Source: Gammaproteobacteria bacterium UBA2168
GTDB lineage: Bacteria > Pseudomonadota > Gammaproteobacteria > Pseudomonadales > Azotimanducaceae
Length of the DNA stretch: 17,885 nucleotides
Direction of reading: 5' to 3'
NCBI GenBank assembly: GCA_002327525.1
Contig: DCWG01000009.1
Coordinates: forward strand, 18,943 to 36,827
Positions 1-7,155 of this stretch are shown one piece after another; positions within the stretch are counted from its first letter, which is position 1, and every line of letters starts with the position of its first letter. Position numbers and translations under genes: made by a program. Under the pieces are notes generated by a model. The model was not told the origin of the DNA and made no database searches. It worked only from the letters and a program-made list of their open reading frames with translations.

Positions 1-97
1 AGGAACGGGGCGAACCGCCGATAAACACTACCCTTTGTTCCAAAGAACGATCGTGCCCCGTGTGCATTGTTTGCTCCGCCCAGTTTGCGCTGGCCAT
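1..97 (-). CDS. Probable sulfotransferase, N-terminal fragment cut by window edge
   Basis: Only about 32 codons are visible. Reading from ATG at 97, the protein passes through basic and polar residues into a hydrophobic strand followed by a glycine-rich loop (VVFIGGSPRS, last full codon at bases 2-4). This is the typical beta-strand plus 5'-phosphosulfate (PAPS) binding loop that opens P-loop sulfotransferases. The next codon begins with T, so the residue after PRS is not the usual Gly (probably Ser or Cys), which lowers certainty. A purine-rich GAGAAG lies about 8 bases before the ATG, and the start is only 11 bases past the stop of the upstream methyltransferase, so it is probably the next gene of the rfbF operon. 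An internal ATG at 67 is an alternative start. Other P-loop families cannot be excluded without the rest of the gene. Confidence 0.45.
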   Translation of the reverse strand, partial: MASANWAEQTMHTGHDRSLEQRVVFIGGSPRS

Positions 98-108
98 GCC
101 GATTCTTC

Positions 109-1389
109 TCAGAGTACCTGGACGCGCGGTATGGGTACGACGAAACGGCCGCCCCAACTGGTGACATCCGACATCTGCTGCATGATTTCGTCTTTCAGGT
201 TCCAGGGTAGGATCAGGATGTAATCGGGTCGCGTGCTTCTGATCACATCCGGAGCGTGAATGGGGATGCGCGTGCCCGGCAACAGGTGATCCTGCTTGTG
301 CGGACTCAGATCGACCGTGTAATCGATGAAATCTGGACCCACCCCACAGTAGTTCAGAAGTGTATTGCCCTTGGCCGGGGCACCGTAAGCCACCACCGAC
401 TTGCCATCGCGTTTCACGTCAATGAGGAACTCGAGCAGCGCGCGCTTGGTTTCGCGCACGGTCTCGGCGAACTGGTCGTAGAGTCGTGTGTCTTCATAAC
501 CAAGACCCTGTTCGCGCCTGCGCAGACACAATACCTGCTCAGTTACCCGGTGCCTGTCGTCTTCCGTGTGGCATGCATAGATACGCAAGGAGCCGCCGTG
601 CGTCGGGATCTCGTCCACATCGAACAAGCTTAGGCCGTGATGGGCGAATACCCGTTCCACCGAGCAGAAACTGAAATAGGAGAAGTGTTCGTGATATATG
701 GTATCGAACTGACAATGTTCGACCAATTGCTGCAGGTGTGGAAACTCCATGGTTATCACGCCGCCCGGTTTGAGCAGGAGCTTCATTCCCGCGACGAAAT
801 CGTTCAGATCCGGGACATGCGCGAGCACGTTGTTGCCCAGCAGCAGGTCAGGGCGGATACCCGCCTCCACCAGCGTAGCTGCCGTCTTCTCGCCGAAAAA
901 GCGTACTTCGGTGGGAATGCCCTTCTCAATCGCGGTCTTCGCCACGTTTGCGGCAGGCTCCACCCCGAGTACCTGCACGCCTTCCTCCAGGAAATATTGC
1001 AGCAGGTAGCCGTCGTTACTCGCGATCTCCACCGCAAGCGACTCGCGATCAAGTTTGAAACGCTCGCGCATTGTCTGCGTATAGCGCTTGGCATGCTCTA
1101 GCCAGGAAGAAGAGAACGAAGAGAAATAAGCGTAGTCGCCGAAGATGTTCTCTGAGTTTTCGTATGCTTCGAGTTGCACCAGCCAGCAACTCGTACACAC
1201 ATAGGCTTGTAGCGGGAAAAACGGTTCCATGCTGCTGGCCTTCTCGGCCGGGACGTATGAGTTGGCCAGCGGAGACATGCCGAGGTCAGCGAAGCTGCGC
1301 GTCAGTGCCGCGCTGCAGAAACGGCAGCTCCTGTTGGCGTCCTGCATCGTGTCCACATCGGCTTTCCGTGCGATGGTTGCTACTGACAT
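109..1389 (-). CDS. Zinc-binding SAM-dependent sugar C-methyltransferase
   Basis: The 426-residue protein has the layout of the TylCIII/NovU/TcaB9 group, which methylate a carbon of nucleotide-linked 4-keto-deoxysugars. An N-terminal zinc domain has two CxxC pairs (Cys22/Cys25 and Cys65/Cys68). The Rossmann SAM motif is EIASNDGYLL (121-130) with the acidic VEP at 143-145. The signature YHEHFSYFS (about 232-240) and a THGGSLRIY motif (263-271) follow, then the C-terminal methyltransferase domain. The start ATG at 1389 is preceded by GGAG and lies 4 bases after the rfbF stop. The reading frame is open further upstream, but that part lies inside rfbF and is not protein-like for this family. Pairing with RfbF suggests a CDP-4-keto-6-deoxyhexose substrate. 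The family call is firm; the exact sugar and carbon are inferred. Confidence 0.88.
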   Translation of the reverse strand: MSVATIARKADVDTMQDANRSCRFCSAALTRSFADLGMSPLANSYVPAEKASSMEPFFPLQAYVCTSCWLVQLEAYENSENIFGDYAYFSSFSSSWLEHAKRYTQTMRERFKLDRESLAVEIASNDGYLLQYFLEEGVQVLGVEPAANVAKTAIEKGIPTEVRFFGEKTAATLVEAGIRPDLLLGNNVLAHVPDLNDFVAGMKLLLKPGGVITMEFPHLQQLVEHCQFDTIYHEHFSYFSFCSVERVFAHHGLSLFDVDEIPTHGGSLRIYACHTEDDRHRVTEQVLCLRRREQGLGYEDTRLYDQFAETVRETKRALLEFLIDVKRDGKSVVAYGAPAKGNTLLNYCGVGPDFIDYTVDLSPHKQDHLLPGTRIPIHAPDVIRSTRPDYILILPWNLKDEIMQQMSDVTSWGGRFVVPIPRVQVL

Positions 1390-1393
1390 CCGT

Positions 1394-2164
1394 CTAACTC
1401 CATATTTTCCAGGGCGGATCCGTTTGCCACAGTTCCTCCAGAACCTGTTTGTCGCGAAGCGTGTCCATGGGTTGCCAGAAGCCCGCGTGGCGCCAGGCCA
1501 GCAACTCTCCCTCCCTGGACAGGCGTTCCATGGGGTCGCGTTCCCAGACGGTTCTGTCACCGTCGATGTATTCCAGAACGCCGGGTTCGAGCACGAAATA
1601 GCCGCCGTTCACCCAGGCGCCGTCGTTCTTGGGCTTCTCGTGAAAATTGCGCACCTGCGTGCCGCCGGCGGCGAGTTGAAAAGCACCAAAGCGTCCGCCT
1701 GGCTGCACTGCCGTCAGCGTCGCGAGCTTCCCGTGCGCGCGGTGGAATCCGATAGCCGCCTTGATGTCGATATCGCCTACGCCGTCCCCGTAGGTCAGAC
1801 AGAAGGTGTCGTCGAGGAGGTGCCCAACCCGCTTCAGGCGACCACCAGTGAGGCTCTCAGAACCTGTGTCCACGCACGTTACACGCCAGGGCTCGGCATC
1901 GCTCGGCAGTAATTCCATGGTGTTATTGGCGAGATCGAAGACGATGTCCGAGTGGTGCATGGCGTAATTTGCGAAGAACTCTTTGATGACTTCGCCCTTG
2001 TAGCCAAGGCAAACGATGAAATCGTTGAGTCCGTGCGCTGAATAGATCTTCATGATGTGCCAGAGAATCGGCATGGTGCCGATCTCGACCATTGGCTTCG
2101 GCCGGATGGTGGTTTCCTCCGACAACCTGGTGCCGAATCCGCCGGCCAGGATGACGACCTTCAC
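1394..2164 (-). CDS. rfbF: Glucose-1-phosphate cytidylyltransferase
   Basis: This enzyme makes CDP-glucose from CTP and glucose-1-phosphate, the entry step to CDP-deoxysugars. The 256-residue length is normal for the family. The N-terminal nucleotidyltransferase signature is clear: LAGGFGTRLSEET (6-18) followed by RPKPMVEIG (21-29) with the nucleotide-binding Lys23. The metal-binding region reads TYGDGVGDID (124-133). The start is GTG at 2164, with an excellent AAGGAGG ribosome site 6 bases upstream. The gene is followed after 4 bases by the C-methyltransferase, so the two are cotranscribed. No CDP-glucose 4,6-dehydratase (rfbG) is in the window; it would be expected beyond the left edge. Confidence in function is high, because the motif set separates RfbF from RfbA and GalU. 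Confidence 0.93.
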   Translation of the reverse strand: MKVVILAGGFGTRLSEETTIRPKPMVEIGTMPILWHIMKIYSAHGLNDFIVCLGYKGEVIKEFFANYAMHHSDIVFDLANNTMELLPSDAEPWRVTCVDTGSESLTGGRLKRVGHLLDDTFCLTYGDGVGDIDIKAAIGFHRAHGKLATLTAVQPGGRFGAFQLAAGGTQVRNFHEKPKNDGAWVNGGYFVLEPGVLEYIDGDRTVWERDPMERLSREGELLAWRHAGFWQPMDTLRDKQVLEELWQTDPPWKIWS

Positions 2165-2577
2165 TTACTGCCTCCTTGCTGAACACCCTCACGGGCACAG
2201 GTACGCCTCGATTTCGAACCCAACGTGAAGCGCCGCCCGGAATAGTGCCACATGGTCGAACATCGTGGGTGATCCAGTTGGCAAATAACGCGTTCCGGCA
2301 TGAACGCGGCCAGCCGCCTGTCTGGCCACCACGAGGTAATGATAGCCCGGTGTGATGGGAATTGGGGGCAAAGATAACTCCCTTTGCAGAGGTTTGAATC
2401 TGTTTTGTAAAAAAAGGTGCTTTCCGCTTGATCCTTGTTCGCTAATAAATGGTAAAGTCACTGGCGCTTATCACTTCCGTTTCAAGCATTCCCAAACAGG
2501 GCTTATGTGGGCGTACGGAACGACTCCGGTGTATGTCGTTTTTGTTGGCGCACGCGGGACGCAAGTCGGGAATACGG
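2165..2577. other. Non-coding stretch with AT-rich patch upstream of rfbF
   Basis: This is the left half of a 700-base interval between rfbF and the sulfotransferase remnant. It holds the rfbF ribosome site and presumably its promoter. An AT-rich patch at about 2395-2460, including an A7 run near 2409, stands out from its GC-richer surroundings. A minus-strand open frame of 90 codons (2189-2461) ends just before rfbF, but I recognise no family in it, it has no convincing ribosome site, and I do not call it a gene. No confident -10/-35 pair could be assigned on either strand. Confidence 0.4.
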
Positions 2578-2890
2578 TGTGATCGGGGGTCCGCACGGAC
2601 AGACTCCATTCGATGCAGGAGATGCGCACAAGGTCGATTGCGGTTTCCGCACCTGGCTCGATAATCTTACCGGCTACATCGTTTTCGATGACGTATCGTT
2701 CACGCCGCGCCTGTTTCCCGACCGCGGCGCGAAGTTGTTTTCCCTGCAGGCGGAAGACGCCAATACATTGAGTGACGGCAGCGCGGCCCCCGCGAGTGTG
2801 GATGTGTCATCGGCGAACAAGGTCAGCAAGGTGGTTACGATCACCTACAATGCGGCGGCAGCGGTCAATCCCAGCCGAAGTCGCGTCTGA
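2578..2890 (+). pseudogene. Unrecognised coding remnant, possibly end of an exported protein
   Basis: A plus-strand frame open from at least 2507 and most protein-like from a GTG at 2578 gives about 100 residues. They have balanced composition and coding-like third positions: a stretch around DNLTGYIVFDDVSF resembles the FDDVSF beta-strand often seen in carbohydrate-binding or jelly-roll domains. It ends with an Asn/Ala/Val-rich segment (ITYNAAAAV) before running about 26 bases into the antisense 3' end of the neighbouring sulfotransferase. There is no signal peptide or ribosome site, and the last residues come from the overlap. The simplest reading is the leftover of a larger gene cut off by rearrangement at about 2865-2880. 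It could instead be a chance frame; no family was recognised. Confidence 0.35.
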
Positions 2891-3570
2891 GGAGTGCGTA
2901 AAGACGTTCGTTGTGAGGTGCGAAGTAGTCGACCAGCCTTGCCCTCAGTCCCGGGCTTAGCACGTCATTCTGCCCTGGATTGAAACGATCATAGCGATCC
3001 CGTGTATGCTGATGGATGCCGAGGAAGTCCTGCACCTCGCCGTAAAGGCCTTTCGGATCGTCGAAAAAGTCCTCACTTTGCATAATGAACAGGCGTGAGC
3101 GCTCAAACAGGCCCAGCCAACGCTGCAGTTGCTCGGCATACATTCCACGTCGCAAGTACGAATAGTTGCGCAGATTCACGGCAGCGTAGCCAGGATCGTG
3201 GGCCAGGCGCTCGAACTCACCCGCCAGACGTTTCTCCTCCGCATCGACGGCCTCTTCGAACGACAGTGTCCCTTCACCGAACATCAGGTGATAGCGATAG
3301 CGCGAGAACGCCCGGTCGACCGGATTGCGCAGCATGACGATCAGCTTTGCATCAGGAAAATCCCGGTGCACGCGCTTGTATCGCGAAGGAAACTGCCGCA
3401 GGTACCACTCCATACCGAGTTGGTAGTTGTCACTGAAGAATCCAAGCTCTTTGGCCGATGCAGGCAGGATATCCGGATGGGCCTCGAGATAGCGGTGTAA
3501 CGTGGTCGTTCCGCCTTTTTTTCGCACCGATGATCAGAAAATCGGGACCTGTGCCCATGAACCGTCTCAT
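2865..3570 (-). pseudogene. Sulfotransferase (heparan N-sulfotransferase-like), frameshifted
   Basis: A PAPS-dependent sulfotransferase that would sulfate a sugar hydroxyl or amine. The natural start is ATG at 3570, overlapping the dehydrogenase stop as ATGA. It reads MRRFMGTGPDFLIIGA and then meets a run of seven A (3516-3522) that throws it out of frame. With six A the frame continues as AKKGGTTTLHRYL, the family's PAPS loop, giving about 234 residues. Downstream are KELGFF, the 3'-phosphate motif LIVMLRNPVDRAFSRY, and a typical C-terminus (FAPHNERLYALLRRDFGW). As written, only a GTG at 3527 opens the catalytic frame, and it lacks the first strand. The segment normally holding a GEASPxY motif also seems absent, between FPSRY and KRVHRDFPDAKL (near 3380). 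It is either a decaying gene, a sequencing error in a homopolymer, or expressed through slippage. Confidence 0.8.
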
Positions 3571-4280
3571 GTTTTCATAAACGGCCGTACGGAGACATCG
3601 CGCACCTCCGCAGTCTCCGGCAGCGTCAGCACGTGCAGGATGATGGAGGCCAGATCCTCGGGTTGCAGGAGGCGTTCCGGACGGTAATCTCTGCCTTCCT
3701 GAGCGTGCAGGTTCTCCTGCATGCTGGTTGCCGTGCGACCCGGATAGACGCTCGTTACACGCACTCCGAGCGCGTTCACCTCCTCACGCAGGCTGTCCGC
3801 GATGGCCCTGAGCGCAACCTTGCTGGCGGCGTATGCTCCATGCCCCGCTCGGGCACTGTGTTGTGCGATGGAGGAATTGACGAACACGATCTGACCCCTC
3901 GCCTCGATCAGTTGCGGCAGCAGGAGCCGGCTGAGCATCCACGGGCCGCGTACGTTGACTCCCATTTGCAGGTCGAAATCGTCCAGCCGGGCAGAGATCA
4001 TTTCGTCGATCACGAGCCTACCGGCACAGTGGACCAATATGTCCACGCCCCGGTCGCGCAGGGAGGGTGGGAGCTCTTCGAAGGATCGTGCCAGGTCTAA
4101 TTTGCAGGACACGACGCTCGTATCCGGGCGGCACGCAGCAGCGACCTCGCTGAGCCTGTTCTCGTCTCGTCCGATGAGGATGAGACTGGCCTCCTCCTCC
4201 TGCAATGCGAGTGCGACAGCCCGGCCAATACCGCTCGATGCACCAGTCACCACCACTGTCTGACCACGGAATCGCTTCAT
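3567..4280 (-). CDS. Short-chain dehydrogenase/reductase (SDR)
   Basis: This is a 237-residue classical SDR that should oxidise or reduce a hydroxyl/keto group using NAD(P). The cofactor loop TGASSGIG is at 12-19, and the HCAG structural motif at 84-87. The catalytic set is Asn109 (in GVNVRG), Ser137 (VNSS), Tyr150 and Lys154 (YAASK). Proline-glycine after the last strand (VYPGRTATSM) fits the family. ATG at 4280 overlaps the peptidase stop (ATGA), and its own stop overlaps the sulfotransferase start (ATGA), so the three are translationally coupled. The context suggests modification of a sugar or lipid intermediate in the glycan pathway. The substrate cannot be read from the sequence, since classical SDRs are too varied. 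Confidence 0.88.
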   Translation of the reverse strand: MKRFRGQTVVVTGASSGIGRAVALALQEEEASLILIGRDENRLSEVAAACRPDTSVVSCKLDLARSFEELPPSLRDRGVDILVHCAGRLVIDEMISARLDDFDLQMGVNVRGPWMLSRLLLPQLIEARGQIVFVNSSIAQHSARAGHGAYAASKVALRAIADSLREEVNALGVRVTSVYPGRTATSMQENLHAQEGRDYRPERLLQPEDLASIILHVLTLPETAEVRDVSVRPFMKT

Positions 4281-5602
4281 GCCGAATGCTCGGCAAGCAA
4301 ACCCGATTCACACAGGGCCCGCGCGGCCGCCTGTACTTCCGCGACGGCGAGCCCTGCCCTCTCTGCTATGTCCAGCACGCTGTGGCTGCCGTCTGAGAGG
4401 TTCAACACCCACAGGATGGTCATCGTATCCAGGGGCTCGCCCTGTGCGCCAACGGCCCCGTACAAGCCGCGTTTTCCGAGTTGCGGCTCGCAGTTGGGAG
4501 CTAGATTGACGTAGGTTCGGTTGCCCTCGAGGCCTTCCGCGACTTCCAGATAGGCATCGAGAGACGCCTGCAGGTTGCTGGCGCTGACAAGAGTCAGATC
4601 GTCGGCCGAGGTGTGGTATTGCGGAAAGTCTCCGTGGCTGCTGCGCGAGAGGCTACCCACCGCCAGGTTGAATCCGGGTGAGCAGTATTGCCTTTCGTCG
4701 TAGCCATATGGATAGAAATCAATTTCCTTGAAGGGTTGGTCTCGGTGGCTCAGGACGTTCAGCACCATGCGATCGATTTCGGCATCACCCTGCCGGCTCT
4801 TCTTGTAGGAGAACGGCCCGTCGTCCCCGACGCACACGACCACCAACCCGTGGACGATGTTGCGTGCACGTGCCTGGTTTCTGCACAACCAGGTGATGGA
4901 GCCGATCGTGCCCGGAATGAATACGAACCGATACGAATAGCGGTTCGTGCGCTGTTCCAGTTCGCGGGCGAGATAGGTTGCCAGTGCGATTCCGGACAGA
5001 TTGTCATTGCACAGTGACGGATGGCAGATATGGCAGGAAATCAGCACTTCCTCGGCAGATTCTCCAGGAATCAGGTATTCGGCATACGTGAGCGAACCGT
5101 CGCTGAGGTCAGAATCGATACGTACGTGGTACGCATCGTCGTTTAGTGTGCGAAGCTGATTGTCGGTGAGGCAGAAACCCCAGTTCTCGTTATAGTAGGA
5201 GGTGCGGTACGGAATCCAGTCTGGATGGTCCGGCAGGGAGAACAGGTGTCCCTTGAGCTCTTCGAGCCCCACGTCACGGTCGATGGGCGTACTGTAGTTC
5301 AACACGTGCAGATTGTGGTGTGCGAAATCCACGATACGCTCACCCTGAAGCGTCTCGATGTAGGCTTCACGTATGTTCCACTCTTTCGGAACCGTCCAAT
5401 CGAATACCTGAGTACCCGATGCAACCTCGTAGACTTCGATGGGCAGCAGACGATGTACGGCCCGCAGAGTTTCTCTGACGCCGTTACCGGTTATGCTTCT
5501 ACAGATTGGGTATAGTTCCTCGATGAGCCGATACATCTCGTCACCAACTCCCACCCCCAGAACCGTCGCCTGCTCCTGTTGTCCTTGCTTGGAGTCCACC
5601 AT
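4277..5602 (-). CDS. DUF4910 aminopeptidase-like protein with winged-helix C-terminus
   Basis: The 441-residue protein matches the DUF4910/DUF2172 group: an M28-like zinc aminopeptidase fold often found in polysaccharide gene clusters, with no settled function. Probable metal ligands are His191/His194 and Asp200 in SCHICHPSLCNDNLSG, with His330 in QYHTSADD. The N-terminal section (about 20-130) carries CRSITGNGVRETL and FDWTVPKEW, conserved in this family. The last 60 residues look like a small winged-helix domain. No signal peptide is seen, so it is cytoplasmic. ATG at 5602 has AGGGA about 5 bases upstream. It heads a coupled operon with the SDR and sulfotransferase, and is divergent from the propeller gene. 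It might hydrolyse an amide or acyl group on a glycan intermediate; that is speculation. Confidence 0.82.
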   Translation of the reverse strand: MVDSKQGQQEQATVLGVGVGDEMYRLIEELYPICRSITGNGVRETLRAVHRLLPIEVYEVASGTQVFDWTVPKEWNIREAYIETLQGERIVDFAHHNLHVLNYSTPIDRDVGLEELKGHLFSLPDHPDWIPYRTSYYNENWGFCLTDNQLRTLNDDAYHVRIDSDLSDGSLTYAEYLIPGESAEEVLISCHICHPSLCNDNLSGIALATYLARELEQRTNRYSYRFVFIPGTIGSITWLCRNQARARNIVHGLVVVCVGDDGPFSYKKSRQGDAEIDRMVLNVLSHRDQPFKEIDFYPYGYDERQYCSPGFNLAVGSLSRSSHGDFPQYHTSADDLTLVSASNLQASLDAYLEVAEGLEGNRTYVNLAPNCEPQLGKRGLYGAVGAQGEPLDTMTILWVLNLSDGSHSVLDIAERAGLAVAEVQAAARALCESGLLAEHSA

Positions 5603-5677
5603 CTTTCCCTGTAGTCAAAAAGCCTGTTGTCCGGAAGCCATAGGGCACGGACAGTTTAGCATCTGGTGAGTAAGCTC
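5603..5677. promoter_or_regulatory. Short divergent intergenic region, shared promoter zone
   Basis: About 75 bases separate the peptidase operon start (minus) from the propeller gene start (plus). Both promoters must lie here or inside the opposing coding starts. I found no strong -10/-35 pair; weak candidates are TTGTCC on the plus strand near 5628 and TATGGC on the minus strand near 5640. The location is supported by gene layout, not by motif. Confidence 0.4.
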
Positions 5678-7105
5678 ATGGCCGGTGCTACGTCACATTT
5701 GCGTCAAATCACCTACCGGGTGGTTCCGATGATCTCGCTGGTTTGCTCAAGTATGTTGACATACGCGCTCGAGTTCGAGGATGTCTCGCTGCGAGCCGGC
5801 GTACATCGTAAGGCTCCCACCGCTGCATCCGCGTGGGGCGATGTCAACGCGAATGGCTGGCCGGATCTCTGGGTGAGCAATCACCACGGGGAAATACCGA
5901 GTCTCTATCTGAATCGCGGTGATGCTACCTTCGAAGATGTAGTGATGGCCAGATTGCCCCATCTGGCTGCCGGTGCGGTTCCCGATTATTACGGTGCTGC
6001 CTGGGTGGATTTCGACGGTGACGGCGATACTGACTGGCTGCTGGCACGTGCGAGGCCCTACGCACAGGAGGTTCGGCAAACGGGACCCGCCGAGGTGCGT
6101 GCACGAATCAATGCCAGAAAAGACGGCACGTCCGCCTCCTTCAGCCTGAGCACCAGCGGGGATCTGACGCTGAATCTGCATCGTGTCTGGATAGATCCTT
6201 CCGACCCGGAACGCACCCTCTTTCCCGTACTGCAACTTGGCAGGCGCCAGACAGCTCTCGATGGTCGATCCGTGGTGTTGCATGCGTCGGACTCTACGCT
6301 GCATGAACCTGCAGACGGGCCAACAGATGCCAGAGAGTGGTTCGGCGTCTGGTTTGATGCTGCGAAACAGCGCTGGCACTTCGACAGTACCGTGACGGCA
6401 CTCGGAATCGTTGTAACCTCCACGGTTGACATCACCGAAGTGCAGACGAGTGGATTCAAGTCCTCGCACGGAGCGCTGCAAGACTTCTTGTTGACTGCGA
6501 ATGGTGGTGAATTCCGCGCCGTGCCGCTTCTCGAGCAGCCAACTCCCTGCCACTCGATCACTGCAGGTGATTTTGACAACGACGGGGATCTCGACTTGTA
6601 CATGGTTTGCGCAACGCCAACCGGGAATGCGGGGAACATGTTGCTCGTCAACGACGGCCGTGGCCACTTTACACCCCGGCGCAGTTCCGGTGGCGGCGAG
6701 AACGGGAGGGCAAACCAGGTCAGCGCGGCCGACTACGACCAGGACGGGTTTCTCGACCTGTTCGTCACCAACGGGGGTGGTCAACCTCCATTCGCCAATC
6801 AGGGTCGTCACCAGCTTCTCAGGAACGTGGGTAATTCCAACCATTGGCTGGAGATCGACTTGGTGGGCGGAGTTTCAAATCCACACGGCCTGGGAGCAAC
6901 AGTGATCGTTCGGACAGGGAAGACCCTCCAGAGGCGGCTCGCAGGTGGCAGTGTGCACGCTTTCTCTCAGGACCATCAGCGCCTGCATTTCGGGCTCGGG
7001 CCAAACGAACGGGTTGACGAGGTAACGGTATCCTGGCCTTCGGGAGGGGTGCAGATGCTCAACCATGTCGCGGCTGACCAGATTTTATGCATCGAGGAAG
7101 GGTGA
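5678..7105 (+). CDS. Exported FG-GAP/ASPIC-UnbV (CRTAC1-like) repeat protein
   Basis: A beta-propeller-type protein probably exported to the periplasm or cell surface. From ATG at 5678 (GGTGAG about 7 bases upstream; a GTG at 5666 is also possible) it has 475 residues. A signal peptide is likely: basic start, then the hydrophobic stretch PMISLVCSSMLTYA before LEFED. Four calcium-loop repeats follow: DVNANGWPD, DFDGDGDTD, DFDNDGDLD and DYDQDGFLD. The ASPIC/UnbV C-terminal domain is clear (NHWLEIDLVGG, HGLGATV, HFGLGPNERVDEVTVSWPSG). Repeats two and three are separated by about 175 residues without repeat motifs, an unusual insertion. Such proteins are common in marine and glycan-related loci, but their role is poorly defined. 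It starts a plus-strand run with two glycosyltransferases and a sulfotransferase. Confidence 0.85.
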   Translation: MAGATSHLRQITYRVVPMISLVCSSMLTYALEFEDVSLRAGVHRKAPTAASAWGDVNANGWPDLWVSNHHGEIPSLYLNRGDATFEDVVMARLPHLAAGAVPDYYGAAWVDFDGDGDTDWLLARARPYAQEVRQTGPAEVRARINARKDGTSASFSLSTSGDLTLNLHRVWIDPSDPERTLFPVLQLGRRQTALDGRSVVLHASDSTLHEPADGPTDAREWFGVWFDAAKQRWHFDSTVTALGIVVTSTVDITEVQTSGFKSSHGALQDFLLTANGGEFRAVPLLEQPTPCHSITAGDFDNDGDLDLYMVCATPTGNAGNMLLVNDGRGHFTPRRSSGGGENGRANQVSAADYDQDGFLDLFVTNGGGQPPFANQGRHQLLRNVGNSNHWLEIDLVGGVSNPHGLGATVIVRTGKTLQRRLAGGSVHAFSQDHQRLHFGLGPNERVDEVTVSWPSGGVQMLNHVAADQILCIEEG

Positions 7106-7110
7106 GAGAG

Positions 7111-7155
7111 ATGAGCGCAGCACGCGATGTGTCCCATAGCAGGCAGAACTCGTGA
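7111..7155 (+). CDS. Possible 14-residue leader peptide before glycosyltransferase
   Basis: An ATG at 7111 directly after a GTGAGAGAG ribosome-site-like stretch, 5 bases past the propeller stop, opens a 14-codon frame (MSAARDVSHSRQNS). Its TGA overlaps the GTG start of the glycosyltransferase as GTGA. It could be a coupling leader, or the original N-terminus of the glycosyltransferase separated by a frameshift. No family evidence is possible at this length. Confidence 0.3.
   Translation: MSAARDVSHSRQNS

Noticed and set aside
1390..1560. Upstream extension of the methyltransferase frame to an ATG at 1560
   Set aside because: The extra 57 codons lie antisense-free inside rfbF in another frame, are not family-like, and ATG 1389 has its own ribosome site.
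2189..2461. Minus-strand 90-codon frame just upstream of rfbF
   Set aside because: No ribosome site, unusual composition and no recognised family; kept only as a remark.
5747..6844. Long minus-strand open frame (365 codons) opposite the propeller gene
   Set aside because: Mirror of a GC-rich gene; no family features, while the plus strand has clear signal peptide, repeats and ASPIC domain.
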